From IMG/VR virus record IMGVR_UViG_3300029442_000005, positions 1 to 61,078 of that record: a DNA stretch of 61,078 nucleotides. The stretch is one strand, 5' to 3'. Position 1 is the first letter of the stretch. Every line of letters begins with the position of its first letter. This DNA comes from a virus. The translations under genes and the position numbers were made by a program. The notes beneath the pieces are model-generated. The model searched no databases. It was not told where the DNA came from and saw nothing but the letters and a program-made list of their open reading frames with translations. Positions 31,764 through 42,100 of this stretch are shown in pieces.

Positions 31764-34700
31764 ATGTCCTGGCACAAATATTTTAAATTAGCGAACTCGG
31801 GTACGATGAGCCCTATTAGTGGTGGTCAAAATAAAGGTTCTGGATCAATGAAATACAACAATTTTTCCAGTATTTTGCCAGAGGTATATTTGGGTCACCC
31901 AAATCGTATTGATCGTTATACCTCATTAAATAATATGGTAACAGATGCAGAAGTAGGTGCAGCTCTAGATATTATAAGTGAATTTTGTACACAAAATAGT
32001 GAACAAAACGATACACCATTTGATATATCTTTTAAAGATAAACCAACAGAAACTGAAATTTCAATAATTAAGAAACAGCTCGATGCTTGGTGCAGTTTAA
32101 ATCAATTTGACAGACGACTTTTCAAAATTTTTAGAAATGTATTAAAATACGGAGATCAAGTTTTCATACGTGACCCAGAAACATTTAAGTTATTTTGGGT
32201 TGATATGATTGATGTTATTAAAATTATTGTTAATGAAAGTGAAGGTAAAGTACCTGAACAGTACATTATTAGAAATATAAATCCTAATTTTGAAAATTTA
32301 TCAGTTAATCAAGTAACAGCAGAAACACTTTATAATTCTACTAATATTGCAGCAGGTGGATCAGTTAAATATTCAACACCAACAGACTCGCATACTGTTA
32401 GTAGATTTTCACATGGTCTTAAAGAAATAGCAATTGAAGCTCAACATATAGTACATTTAAGCTTAACAGAAGGGTTAGATACTTGTTGGCCATTTGGTAC
32501 TAGCATTTTAGAAAATATTTACAAAGTCTTTAAACAAAAAGAACTCATTGAAGATGCAATTATTATTTATAGAATACAAAGGGCACCAGAACGTAGAATT
32601 TTTAAAATAGATGTTGGTGATATGCCAAGTCATTTAGCGATGGCATTCGTTGAACGTATTAAAAATGAAATTCATCAACGCAGAATTCCATCTGCTAGTG
32701 GTGGTGGCTGTTTTGCAATGGATACAAAAATTCCACTATTAGATGGAAGAAAACCTACATTACTAGAATTAAGTAAAGATTTTGAACAAGGAAAAGAAAA
32801 TTGGATTTATTCTTGTAATCCTGTTACAGGTGAAGCTGTTCCTGGAAAAATTACTTGGGCTGGTGTTACTCAACAATCGGCTAAAGTTATAAAAGTTACA
32901 TTAGATAATGGTGAATCAATAATTTGTACACCCGAACATAAATTTCCAATTATTGGAAAAGGTAAAGTAGAAGCTAAAGATATAGAACCATTGGTTGATA
33001 GCTTAATTAGCTTTAATACTAGATTGCATTCTATTAATGAAGAAAAAGAAAATAATTCACATAATCCACAATATCAACAAGTATTTGATCATTCAACTAA
33101 ATCTTGGAAATTTACTCATCGGATAGTAGCTAACTATTTTAAAGAAAGAAGCACTGAACAAAACTTAGTATTTTTACAAAAGTTTGAAAATGAACAGAAG
33201 AGAGTTATACACCATAAAGACTTTAATAAGTATAATAATAGTCCAGATAATTTGGTATTTATGTATGGTGCTGATCATTTTATGCTACATTCAGATAGTA
33301 GCAATTCATTTTGGAAAAACCTTACACCTGAGCAGAAAAATGAAATTGCAGAAAGAAGAAAATTCACAATTTCACAATGGTCAGAAGAGAAGAAAAATGA
33401 AACTGCAACTAAAATAGGTAATGCAAACAAAAATAGATTAAATAAGTTAAAATTCGAAGAACCAGAAAAATATCAGACACTAAAAAATATATGGTTACAA
33501 AATATAAAACTCGAATCTAAAAGTCCTTGGAGGAATCAAAAGTTAGAATGGTCAGATAGTTTATTTGAAATAGTGAAAAATACTGTATTAGAAAATGAAT
33601 CAAATTGGCTCGATACCTGTATATTATTAAGTCAAAATGATGAATTCATGAAAAAGTATGTTGAACTAAACCAACAAAAATCTAAAACAATTTCACATTT
33701 ACAATTAGAAGTATTTTCTTCTGGAACATTAAGAAATCTACTTAAAACCAATGGCTTCTCCACTTGGAGAAAATTCAAAAAGTCATTAAATCAACCTATT
33801 AGAAAGAAAACTTTGTCTCTTAATTGGGATAATGTATTGTTATCAGAAGTTGTAAAAGAAACAAAAAATTGTAATGGAAATAAGAAAAAAATTATTGAAA
33901 AATTAAATTCAAATTTTGTTTTTATGGCTCATTATGCAAAAATTAATGAACATTTGAAATCTGGTTGTCGAGGAAATGTTAATTATTTTGCACCGACAAC
34001 ATTGTTAACTTGTATCAAATCCAATGGATATAAACATTGGACAGACTTTAAACAAAAATTAGATCAATACAATCATAAAGTTCTGTCCATTGAATGGTTA
34101 GACGAACCAATTGAAGTTGGCACAATTACAGTTGATGGACATGAAGAATTACATAATTTTCATACATTTGCAATTGAGCAAGGTATATATACCTTCAACT
34201 CATCATTCGTAGATTCTTCATATCAAACATTAGGCGTAAATGAAGATTATTATTTTCCAATTGGTAGAGACGGCAAAGGTTCAAGTGTTGAAACATTACC
34301 TGGTGGTCAAAATTTAAATGATATTGCTGATTTGAAATTTTTCACTAATAAAATGTTTAGAGGACTAAGAATTCCAAGTAGTTATCTACCTACTACATCT
34401 GAAGATTCAGCAGCAGTTCATTCAGATGGCAAGGTTGGAACAGCATTAATACAAGAGCATAGATTTAATCAATATTGTAAACGTCTTCAATTATTAGTAT
34501 GTAGTTCATTAAATACAGAATTTAAGACTTTCTTAAAATGGCGTGGATTAAATATTGACAGTGGAATGTTTGATATTAAGTTTAACGAGCCACAAAATTT
34601 TGCTAGTTATAGACAAAGTGAACTTGATTCTGCAAAGATTCAGGGATTTACACAACTTGATCAATTCTCTTACTTATCTAAACAGTTTTTACTTGAACGT

Positions 34701-34952
34701 TATCTTGGCTTAACTGAAGACGAAATTCTAAAAAATAGTCAGCTGTGGCGTAATGAAAATCCTAAAAAAGATGAAGACACATACGAATCTGACACTAACT
34801 TACGAAATGTAGGAGTTAGTGCTGGTGGAATTGATACTGATTTAGAAGGATTAGAACCTGAATCAGAGGAAGGCGGAATGGGAGAGGAAGGCGAAATGGG
34901 AGCAACTCCAGGGGCTGAAGAAGCTGCACCTCCGCCCGTAACAGCACCATAG
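31764..34952 (+). CDS. gp20: Portal vertex protein gp20, interrupted by an intein
   Basis: The extein parts total 565 residues and form the portal through which DNA is packaged. N-terminal: MSWHKYFKLANSGTMSP, YTSLNNMVTDAEVGAALDII, FKIFRNVLKYGDQVFIRD and RIQRAPERRIFKIDVGDMP. C-terminal: SSYQTLGVNEDYYFPIGRDG, VETLPGGQNLNDIADLKFF and FRGLRIPSSYLPTT. These match gp20 throughout. A 497-residue intein (316-812) sits after RIPSASGGG, between two of the most conserved blocks. The tail of the protein is acidic and Gly/Pro-rich. It is preceded by GGTAAATA 5 nt before the ATG and is followed closely by gp25. Confidence 0.93.
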   Translation: MSWHKYFKLANSGTMSPISGGQNKGSGSMKYNNFSSILPEVYLGHPNRIDRYTSLNNMVTDAEVGAALDIISEFCTQNSEQNDTPFDISFKDKPTETEISIIKKQLDAWCSLNQFDRRLFKIFRNVLKYGDQVFIRDPETFKLFWVDMIDVIKIIVNESEGKVPEQYIIRNINPNFENLSVNQVTAETLYNSTNIAAGGSVKYSTPTDSHTVSRFSHGLKEIAIEAQHIVHLSLTEGLDTCWPFGTSILENIYKVFKQKELIEDAIIIYRIQRAPERRIFKIDVGDMPSHLAMAFVERIKNEIHQRRIPSASGGGCFAMDTKIPLLDGRKPTLLELSKDFEQGKENWIYSCNPVTGEAVPGKITWAGVTQQSAKVIKVTLDNGESIICTPEHKFPIIGKGKVEAKDIEPLVDSLISFNTRLHSINEEKENNSHNPQYQQVFDHSTKSWKFTHRIVANYFKERSTEQNLVFLQKFENEQKRVIHHKDFNKYNNSPDNLVFMYGADHFMLHSDSSNSFWKNLTPEQKNEIAERRKFTISQWSEEKKNETATKIGNANKNRLNKLKFEEPEKYQTLKNIWLQNIKLESKSPWRNQKLEWSDSLFEIVKNTVLENESNWLDTCILLSQNDEFMKKYVELNQQKSKTISHLQLEVFSSGTLRNLLKTNGFSTWRKFKKSLNQPIRKKTLSLNWDNVLLSEVVKETKNCNGNKKKIIEKLNSNFVFMAHYAKINEHLKSGCRGNVNYFAPTTLLTCIKSNGYKHWTDFKQKLDQYNHKVLSIEWLDEPIEVGTITVDGHEELHNFHTFAIEQGIYTFNSSFVDSSYQTLGVNEDYYFPIGRDGKGSSVETLPGGQNLNDIADLKFFTNKMFRGLRIPSSYLPTTSEDSAAVHSDGKVGTALIQEHRFNQYCKRLQLLVCSSLNTEFKTFLKWRGLNIDSGMFDIKFNEPQNFASYRQSELDSAKIQGFTQLDQFSYLSKQFLLERYLGLTEDEILKNSQLWRNENPKKDEDTYESDTNLRNVGVSAGGIDTDLEGLEPESEEGGMGEEGEMGATPGAEEAAPPPVTAP
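32709..34199 (+). mobile_element. Intein with HNH endonuclease inside gp20
   Basis: Codons 316-812. Block A begins CFAMDTKIPLLDGR. Block B reads GESIICTPEHKFPI with the TxxH motif. The centre has an HNH-type nuclease (VIHHKDFNKYNNSPDNLVFM, then HFMLH) followed by repeated DNA-binding segments (SLNWDNVLLSEVV, NGFSTWRKFK, NGYKHWTDFK). Blocks F and G read VGTITVDGHEELHNFHTFAI, then IYTFN, with Ser as the first C-extein residue. The penultimate residue is Phe instead of the usual His, seen in a minority of active inteins. Removing codons 316-812 restores a normal gp20 joint (SGGG/SSFVD). Boundary residues Cys-316, Asn-812 and Ser-813 fit the splicing chemistry. Confidence 0.9.
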
Positions 34953-34959
34953 GTAAATA
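34952..34959 (+). promoter_or_regulatory. T4-type late promoter variant (GGTAAATA), gp25
   Basis: The motif overlaps the last base of the gp20 stop and ends 5 nt before the ATG at 34965. It is identical in sequence and spacing to the gp20 motif. Confidence 0.55.
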
Positions 34960-34964
34960 ATTAC

Positions 34965-35342
34965 ATGACATATACAGGATTTAGTACTGTTAATCAATTC
35001 TCTCAGAAAAGCTTCAAACTAACTGATTATAATTTAATCAAACAAGATCTTCTAAATAGTATTAATACTAGTAGAGGAGAAAGAGTTATGCAGCCATATG
35101 AAGGAACATCAGTTTGGAATGTAATATTTGATCCTTTTACTGATGCATTACAAACAACTTTACAAGATGAATTTAGACGCATAATAAACAATGATCCAAG
35201 AGTAAAATTCGAATCAATGGTAATATCATCTAATAACAATGATGTCTCAATGAACATTGAAATTAGTTATACTGCAACTAATCAAATTGATACCATGGCA
35301 TTAATGTTTAAATCAGGTTCTTCAACTGCTTCATTGATGTAA
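34965..35342 (+). CDS. gp25: Baseplate wedge protein gp25
   Basis: This 125-residue protein is the sheath-initiator-like wedge subunit, related to lysozyme-like gp25/TssE. Motifs: FKLTDYNLIKQDLLNSINTS, then RGERVMQPYEGTSVWNVIFD and EFRRIINNDPRV, containing the RGER and P.(F/Y)GT hallmarks of the family. Length is close to T4 gp25 (132). It is co-oriented with gp20 and gp6, as in many T4-like phages where 25 is next to 6. Confidence 0.92.
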   Translation: MTYTGFSTVNQFSQKSFKLTDYNLIKQDLLNSINTSRGERVMQPYEGTSVWNVIFDPFTDALQTTLQDEFRRIINNDPRVKFESMVISSNNNDVSMNIEISYTATNQIDTMALMFKSGSSTASLM

Positions 35343-35364
35343 CAAAAACCAGTATTTTCATTGG

Positions 35365-35372
35365 CATAAATA
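35365..35372 (+). promoter_or_regulatory. T4-type late promoter (CATAAATA), gp6
   Basis: The octamer ends 8 nt before the gp6 ATG at 35381. An earlier ATG at 35376 is out of frame. Predicted transcription starts 2 nt before the start codon. Confidence 0.65.
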
Positions 35373-35380
35373 TATATGAT

Positions 35381-38300
35381 ATGAGCCAACAACAACGCAA
35401 ACAAAATCTTTTTGGTATCCAAGACTGGCAAGATATATATCAAAATTTTAGAGATGCTGACTTTAAGAGTTATGATTATGAAACCATACGTAAGAGTATG
35501 ATTGATTATCTACAGTTGTATCACCCTGAAAATTTTAACGACTACATTAATTCAAGTGAATATGTTGCACTCATTGATGTTATTGCTTTTATGGGTCAAT
35601 CATTGAGTTTTCGTATGGATTTAAATGCCAGAGAAAGCTTTATGGAAACAGCTAAACGTCGTGATAACATACTACGATTAGCACGATTAGTAAGTTATGA
35701 AGGCAAAAGAAATTTACCATCAAAAGGATATTTGAAAGTTTTAAGTGTTAGTACTGATGAAGTGGTTAGAGATGTATTAAATAATAACTTATCAAATGCA
35801 GCAATTAAGTGGAGTGATTTAAATAATCCAAATTGGCTAGAACAATGGAACACTGTGCTAAATGCAGTAATTTCAAGTAGTCAAAAAGTTGGTAATCCTG
35901 GAAACAGTGCTATATTAGATGGAATAAAAACTGACGAATATTCCATTGATTTGCCTAGTGGAACTGGTGTACCTTTTGGTTATTCTTCAACTATTCAAAA
36001 TAGAAGTATGAACTTTGAAGCAGTAAATACAACTTCATTGAATCAAAGTTTTCTGTATGAACAAAGTCCAAGTAACAAATCAACATTTAACTTATTGTTT
36101 AGAGAAGATCAACAAGGGTATTCAAGTAACAATACTGGTTATTTCTTATTTTTTAAACAAGGTTCTTTATTATTTGAAAAGTTTTCAGTAACTGAAAGTT
36201 TGCCAAATAGAATTATTAACTTATCATCAGAAGGAATTAATAATGATGATGTTTGGTTTTTTCAAATTAATAGTAATGGTTCATTAACTGAATGGTTAAA
36301 AGTTGATAATGTTGCAGGATCTAATATCAACTATAATTCATTTGCAGCTACACAAAAAAATATATTTTCAGTAACTAGTCAAATTGACGACAAAGCAAGT
36401 ATAATATTTGGAGATGGTGTTTTTAGTAATATTCCTGTAGGTGACTTTATTTGTTATTATCGAGTTAGTAATGGAGTTAATTATAGAATATCTCCTGCTG
36501 AAATGAATAATATTAATATTACTATTCCTTATGTTAGTAAGACAGGTCGTACACAATTATTAACTGTCACTGCTAGTCTAAAGTATACTGTTGCAAATAG
36601 TGCAACTAAAGAAAATTTAGACCAAATTAAATTAAAAGCACCACAAAATTATTACACACAGAATAGAATGGTTAACGGTCAAGACTACAATAGCTTTCCA
36701 TTTTCTAAATATAATAACATCTTAAAAATTAAGAGCGTAAACAGAACTAGTAGTGGTATAAGCAGATATCTAGATGTAATTGATTCAACTGGAAGATATA
36801 GTAATACAAACATAGTAGCCGACGATGGATATATTTTTAAAGATGATACTGTTATTCTTAATAGCTTCAGTTTTACTTCAGGCAACGATATAGTTAACGC
36901 AATAAATAATCAAGTTGTTCCGTCGGTTGCTAGTAATAGTATGTTATCATTCTTTTATGAATACTATAGTCCAGTTATTTTAAACACAAACAGTATTTCA
37001 TGGAAATTGGTATTAGCAGATAGTAATGCAGGAAGTGGTTACTTAAATAATACATCTGGAACAGTTATTAGTACAACAGATTCAAATTTTAATGACTTAT
37101 TTAAGGTTGGAGCTGTAATTGAATTTACTGCACCAACTGGAAAAATATTTGATTACGATAACAAGTTAGTTCCAGCAAGTTCAACTATTTTAATTAATCA
37201 GAAGCAAAATATATTTGCAACTGTTAGAACTATTACTTTTAGTGGCACTGGAAATCAAAGTGGAAATTCTGGTACAAATAATGATGGTACTGGAGCTATA
37301 GTATTAAGTGAAAAAATACCTACTGGAGCTATTTTAACTACAATATTACCAACATTTACATCTGTTATTCCTAGTGATATACAATTTTTATTATTCACTG
37401 CATTATCACAAAAACAAAACATTGGTATTGGATATAAGTCAGGTAGTACACAATCAGATAAGTCAGGGAGTTGGTTTATAATTAATAACCCAACTATTCC
37501 TTCAACCTTCATTGAACCTACTGATACATTAGCTGATAATCAACAAAGTTGGCTAATGGCTTTTATAAATTCTGGAAATACATATACAACGTATCAGAAG
37601 AGTATTAAATACTTTTTTGGTAGTGAAAAGCAAACAAGATTCTTTTTTGATCCAAGAGTAAAGATTTTTGATCCACAAAGTGGAAAACTATTAGTTGATA
37701 GAATTGATGTATTACAGACAAATTCTCAACCAGTGTTAAACACTAACTTTGGTTATAGTAATGATATTACATTGCGTGTTGTAAACACTGTCATTGAAAA
37801 TGATGGATATGTAGACGATACAAAGATACAAGTAAGTTTTTCAGATAAAAATAGCTTAGGTACACCTGATCAACCATATTTTTATATTGATATTGTTGGA
37901 ACAGTAATGTTAGCTGGTGTGAATAATAGTTATGTATTTTTCAAAAACGATCAAGCAAATTCTGGAAGTACATTATTAGTTCAACCAAAAGGAACAGTAA
38001 AATTTGCAGATCATGCTGTTGATATTGACAATGATATATATTCTTACAGTAATAACGATGTAATATTCACATTAGATACTAATGTTTTTTACATTATAAC
38101 AAGAACAGGAGTAGTTGCAAGTAAGAGCGTCACAACAGATTATTCATATAAATTTGGAAGACAGAATATTAAATTCCAATATAGACATAATGCTCCAAGT
38201 GATAGACGAATCGATCCTAGTCCAAGTAATATAATTGATATCTATATATTAGATAAAAACTATGCTGATGATTATGTAAAATGGTTAAAAGATACAAGTG

Positions 38301-38785
38301 GCCAAGTAACACTTCCAATAGAACCAACTACAGAAAGCTTACGCAATGATTTTAGTGATTTAGAAAATTATAAAATGATTAGTGATTTGATGATTTTTAG
38401 TCCTGTTACTTTTAAATCATTGTTTGGTGACAAAGCTGATTCAAATTTACAAGCTAATTTTTTAGTTGTTAAGAATCCAAATATAGTAGTTAGTGATAGT
38501 GAAGTTAAAAGTCAAGTTATTACACAAATTAATAATTACTTTGATGTTAATAATTGGGACTTTGGAGAGACATTTTATTTTAGTGAATTAGCAGCTTACC
38601 TACATTCTGAGTTAAATAACATTATAAGTAGTGTTCACTTAGTACCGTTAAGTACTGATCAAGTATATGGTGATTTACAACAAATTAGATGTTTACCAAG
38701 CGAAATTTTAATAAGTGCTGCAACAGTGTTAAATGTTAGTGTTGTTACAAACTTAACAACAACTCAAATGCGAGTAGGGCATTGA
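35381..38785 (+). CDS. gp6: Baseplate wedge protein gp6 (expanded)
   Basis: The N-terminus is a clear gp6: FRDADFKSYDYETIRKSMID, then YINSSEYVALIDVIAFMGQS, SFRMDLNARESFMETAKRRD and LARLVSYEGKRN, followed by FGDGVFSNIPVGDFICYYRV and NYYTQNRMVNGQDYNSFPF. The C-terminal part contains NFLVVKNPNIVVSDSEVKSQ, then VHLVPLS and the closing RCLPSEILISA. At 1,134 residues it is much longer than T4 gp6 (660); the extra material lies between about residues 480 and 950, with beta-rich, Asn/Ser-rich segments. gp6 forms the ring of the baseplate rim. It is followed by a small HNH gene. Confidence 0.9.
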   Translation: MSQQQRKQNLFGIQDWQDIYQNFRDADFKSYDYETIRKSMIDYLQLYHPENFNDYINSSEYVALIDVIAFMGQSLSFRMDLNARESFMETAKRRDNILRLARLVSYEGKRNLPSKGYLKVLSVSTDEVVRDVLNNNLSNAAIKWSDLNNPNWLEQWNTVLNAVISSSQKVGNPGNSAILDGIKTDEYSIDLPSGTGVPFGYSSTIQNRSMNFEAVNTTSLNQSFLYEQSPSNKSTFNLLFREDQQGYSSNNTGYFLFFKQGSLLFEKFSVTESLPNRIINLSSEGINNDDVWFFQINSNGSLTEWLKVDNVAGSNINYNSFAATQKNIFSVTSQIDDKASIIFGDGVFSNIPVGDFICYYRVSNGVNYRISPAEMNNINITIPYVSKTGRTQLLTVTASLKYTVANSATKENLDQIKLKAPQNYYTQNRMVNGQDYNSFPFSKYNNILKIKSVNRTSSGISRYLDVIDSTGRYSNTNIVADDGYIFKDDTVILNSFSFTSGNDIVNAINNQVVPSVASNSMLSFFYEYYSPVILNTNSISWKLVLADSNAGSGYLNNTSGTVISTTDSNFNDLFKVGAVIEFTAPTGKIFDYDNKLVPASSTILINQKQNIFATVRTITFSGTGNQSGNSGTNNDGTGAIVLSEKIPTGAILTTILPTFTSVIPSDIQFLLFTALSQKQNIGIGYKSGSTQSDKSGSWFIINNPTIPSTFIEPTDTLADNQQSWLMAFINSGNTYTTYQKSIKYFFGSEKQTRFFFDPRVKIFDPQSGKLLVDRIDVLQTNSQPVLNTNFGYSNDITLRVVNTVIENDGYVDDTKIQVSFSDKNSLGTPDQPYFYIDIVGTVMLAGVNNSYVFFKNDQANSGSTLLVQPKGTVKFADHAVDIDNDIYSYSNNDVIFTLDTNVFYIITRTGVVASKSVTTDYSYKFGRQNIKFQYRHNAPSDRRIDPSPSNIIDIYILDKNYADDYVKWLKDTSGQVTLPIEPTTESLRNDFSDLENYKMISDLMIFSPVTFKSLFGDKADSNLQANFLVVKNPNIVVSDSEVKSQVITQINNYFDVNNWDFGETFYFSELAAYLHSELNNIISSVHLVPLSTDQVYGDLQQIRCLPSEILISAATVLNVSVVTNLTTTQMRVGH

Positions 38786-38798
38786 AGATTGTGAGTTA

Positions 38799-38806
38799 GG
38801 TAAATA
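38799..38806 (+). promoter_or_regulatory. T4-type late promoter variant (GGTAAATA), HNH gene and giant gene
   Basis: The motif lies 16 nt before the ATG at 38823, with AAAGGAA as ribosome site in the leader. It is the nearest late promoter to the giant gene at 39192. Confidence 0.55.
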
Positions 38807-38822
38807 ATAAAGGAAACAGGTA

Positions 38823-39191
38823 ATGATATTTAGTGAATTTCTAGACAACGAATCAACAAAAAGATATTATGAAATAATTGAGAATGCCCGATTATTTCCT
38901 ATTCCTGTAGATACATATACCGAAAAATATCATATAATTCCAAAATCATTTTATAAATCAAAAGATAAATCCGGTTGGTTAGTTGGCACCCCAAATAGCC
39001 CAGATAATTTTGTAATATTAACTGGTCGTGAACATTTTATATGTCACAAGTTATTAACTGAAATGTTACCTGAAGAATCAAAAGCTAAGATGTCAAAAGC
39101 TGCATTAGAAAGAAAACCACATTCTATTGAAACTAAAGCTAAAATGTCAAAAGCTCTAAGTAATCGAATAAAAAGTGAAGAGAGTATTTAA
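38823..39191 (+). CDS. Small or truncated HNH homing endonuclease
   Basis: This 122-residue protein contains EKYHIIPKSFYK, then NSPDNFVILTGREHFICHKL, giving the His, Asn and His positions of an HNH nuclease of the phage homing type. The remaining part has AKMSKAALERKPHSIETKAK, resembling the start of the NUMOD3-type DNA-binding repeats (SxETKAKMS), but stops after about one and a half repeats. Either a compact functional enzyme or a C-terminally truncated one. The stop codon is directly followed by the ATG of the giant gene (TTTAAATGG), so the insertion has become the upstream partner of an essential baseplate gene. Confidence 0.75.
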   Translation: MIFSEFLDNESTKRYYEIIENARLFPIPVDTYTEKYHIIPKSFYKSKDKSGWLVGTPNSPDNFVILTGREHFICHKLLTEMLPEESKAKMSKAALERKPHSIETKAKMSKALSNRIKSEESI

Positions 39192-42100
39192 ATGGCTATT
39201 AATAGAACTATAGATTTTTTACCTGAATATTTTAAATCAATACCAAATCAACGATTTCTGAGTAGCACGTTAGATAGACTCATTAGCGATCCAGTATTAC
39301 GAAGATTTGATGGATATGTTGGTAGAAAATTTTTAGACGGATCTAAATTAGAAGGTAATTACATTTCAGAATTGAATCAATTACGTGCTAATTATCAACT
39401 TGAACCAGCATTTATAAATCGCAACGATCAATCTAATATTACTTCATTGAGCACAAAAACGAATTCAGTTTCTAGTGTAATTAGTTTTATTGATGTATTA
39501 AATAGTGTGGCGAGCAAAGGCGGAAGTATTAATAGTTGGAATAGACTATTAAGTTCTGATTGTTATAACTTCAATGGATTTGTTAACCTTGATAAGTTGA
39601 CTAATTATTATAATTATGTTTGGATTCCAGAACCAAAAACAATAAATAACGAAGTTGTTGATAATAATCCTTGGTTTAGAAATCCTATTGAAATTAGCAA
39701 CACATTCATTTCAGCAGCCGCTGACTATTCGATTCTTCGTAGTAACAACGGACTATCAGTCGTTGGGTCAAATAATCTAACTGGTATTAATCCAGAAATT
39801 ATTTTAGCAAGAGGTGGAAAATATAACTTTAATATTTTACCACAAGAATCTAGACCATCCACAAGATTTCCAAAATTAATTCAACAAGGTAACTTAGATA
39901 GCTTAGTTACTGCATCAGCTGATATTCAATTCTTTCCAAACAATAATACTAGTGGTAAATTCTCAAATGGAAGTTATTTAACTATTCCTAAAAATAGTGA
40001 CTTTAATTTTAAATCAACTGCATTTACTGTTGAATTTTATGTATGGGTTGACGGAACAAATGTTGAAGATAATGTATTAGTTGGACAATGGCAAGGAGAC
40101 GATTTATCCAAGAGTAGTTGGGCAATAGTTAGAACAACAACTGTTATCAATTCAACATTTATTAATACATTTAAATTTGTTTGGATTGATAATGAAACTG
40201 GTCAAAGTAAGAGCATTACATTTGCAGGGAATGTAGTTCCTGGACTTGCAGTTCATCATATTGCTGTTTCTAGATTTGGAAATAGCATTAAATTATATAT
40301 TGATGGAATATTAATTCCTAGTCAACAAATCAATGGTGAAAGTATCATTGGAAATATTGCTAGTTCTATTCTTCCAGTAACTGTTGGTGCTGATGCAATT
40401 GGTAATATGTCATTTGTTGGATATGTTGAAGATCTAAGAATTTCAACTAAGGTTGCAAGATATACTAATGTAAACTTTACTCCTCCAGAAGCTATAACAA
40501 CAGTTGATGAAAATACAGTACTATTGATTAATTTCGATTCTACACCTGGAGATACTAATTTTATTGATAATGTTGCTCCATCAATAAGTAGAATGTGGAT
40601 TCAAACACATGCTGGAATATCTGGAGCATTACCATATGATCCATCACTCCCAACAAGAGACATTTATGGAGTAACAAATAACGGAACATCAACAGGTACT
40701 ATTACATTTTCAGTTCCAACATTATTAGCTGAAAATCAATATAGAGATCTTGGTCGCACTGGTGATGAATATTATGATAATGTTGACTTGGCAACAGATC
40801 TACAATTTGATCAAATTAATTCAACTGTGTATGATACATTTGTTACATCAGCAGCAATAGGCGAAGATACAAATATATCTGGACATCGTGGGGGAATTGA
40901 TGGAATTGCAGATTTAGAAGATAAAACATTGATCTTTGCCAAAGAACAAACCATTGGTTGGAATAACTATATCCCTTATGAAAATGCTGGAAATGAACTA
41001 TATCCTTATGATGAAGAATTTCCTATTCCAGCAAATATGCGCTATGGTATTTGGCGTATAAACATCATTGATGGAGTAATTAAACTTCTATTTATTAAAG
41101 AAATCGCAGGCAACTATAGGGTTTCAATAAAATACGGAAACATTTATAGAAATGCTGATTTTTTCAAAATTACTGATACATCACCATTGCTAAAGATTCC
41201 GCAATTGAGCAGCAACTATGCCACATTATATTTGCAAGATGATCAAAATTCAAGCAATGTTCTTCCACTTGAAATACTATTAACAGATATTCCAACATTG
41301 AATATTGATGAAGAAATTGTTGGAAAACAGCATTTTACCAGTGCAAATGGAATTGAATTAATTAATGGTTTGCGAATACGATTCAACAATTTTGCTATTC
41401 CAGAAAAGTATACTGATACTACAAAGAGTTATATTGTAGAAGGCGTTGGTCAAGCAATTGTATTAGTACCGTATGAAGAATTAACAAAGTCTCAAGATCC
41501 AGACTATATAACTATTAATCGTTCTAGTCTAGATAGAAATGCGTGGTCAAGGACAAACAGATGGTTTAATAAACAAGTTGTTGATAAGTCCATTGAATAT
41601 CTAACTCAGCAAGGTTTCCCTGTTACATATCCTGCTCTACAAAGAGCTGTTAGACCTATAATTGAATTTAAGTCTGGATTAAGATTGTTTAATTATGGTA
41701 TAATTGGACTAGGTCAAGTAAGTATCATTGACAACTATATCAATGATGCTCTTAGTAATATAAATGGCAGATCAATAACTGATGTTAATGCTTTAACATT
41801 TGACAACTATGTTGTACAGGCAGGCGATCTTATAGTCTTTAATAAAGATAGATCAGAAGCAGTCAGAAAAACAATTTATAAAATTAATGTTGTTGACGTT
41901 TCAGACAGTTTAGGTGCTCATTCAAAATCACCAGTTATTGCAGCTTCAATTGGAAACATTGATTTATCTATTCCTCCGCCAGCAACAATAGATGGTATAT
42001 CATTGACTGTTAATGATAGAATATTAGTATGGCAACAAACTAATCCGACTGAAAATGGAATCTATGTTTTTTCATCAAGTTCATTAACAAGATCATTGGA

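Noticed and set aside
32709-34199. Group I intron in gp20 instead of an intein
   Set aside because: The insert is in frame without stops and carries splicing blocks A, B, F and G at the protein level.
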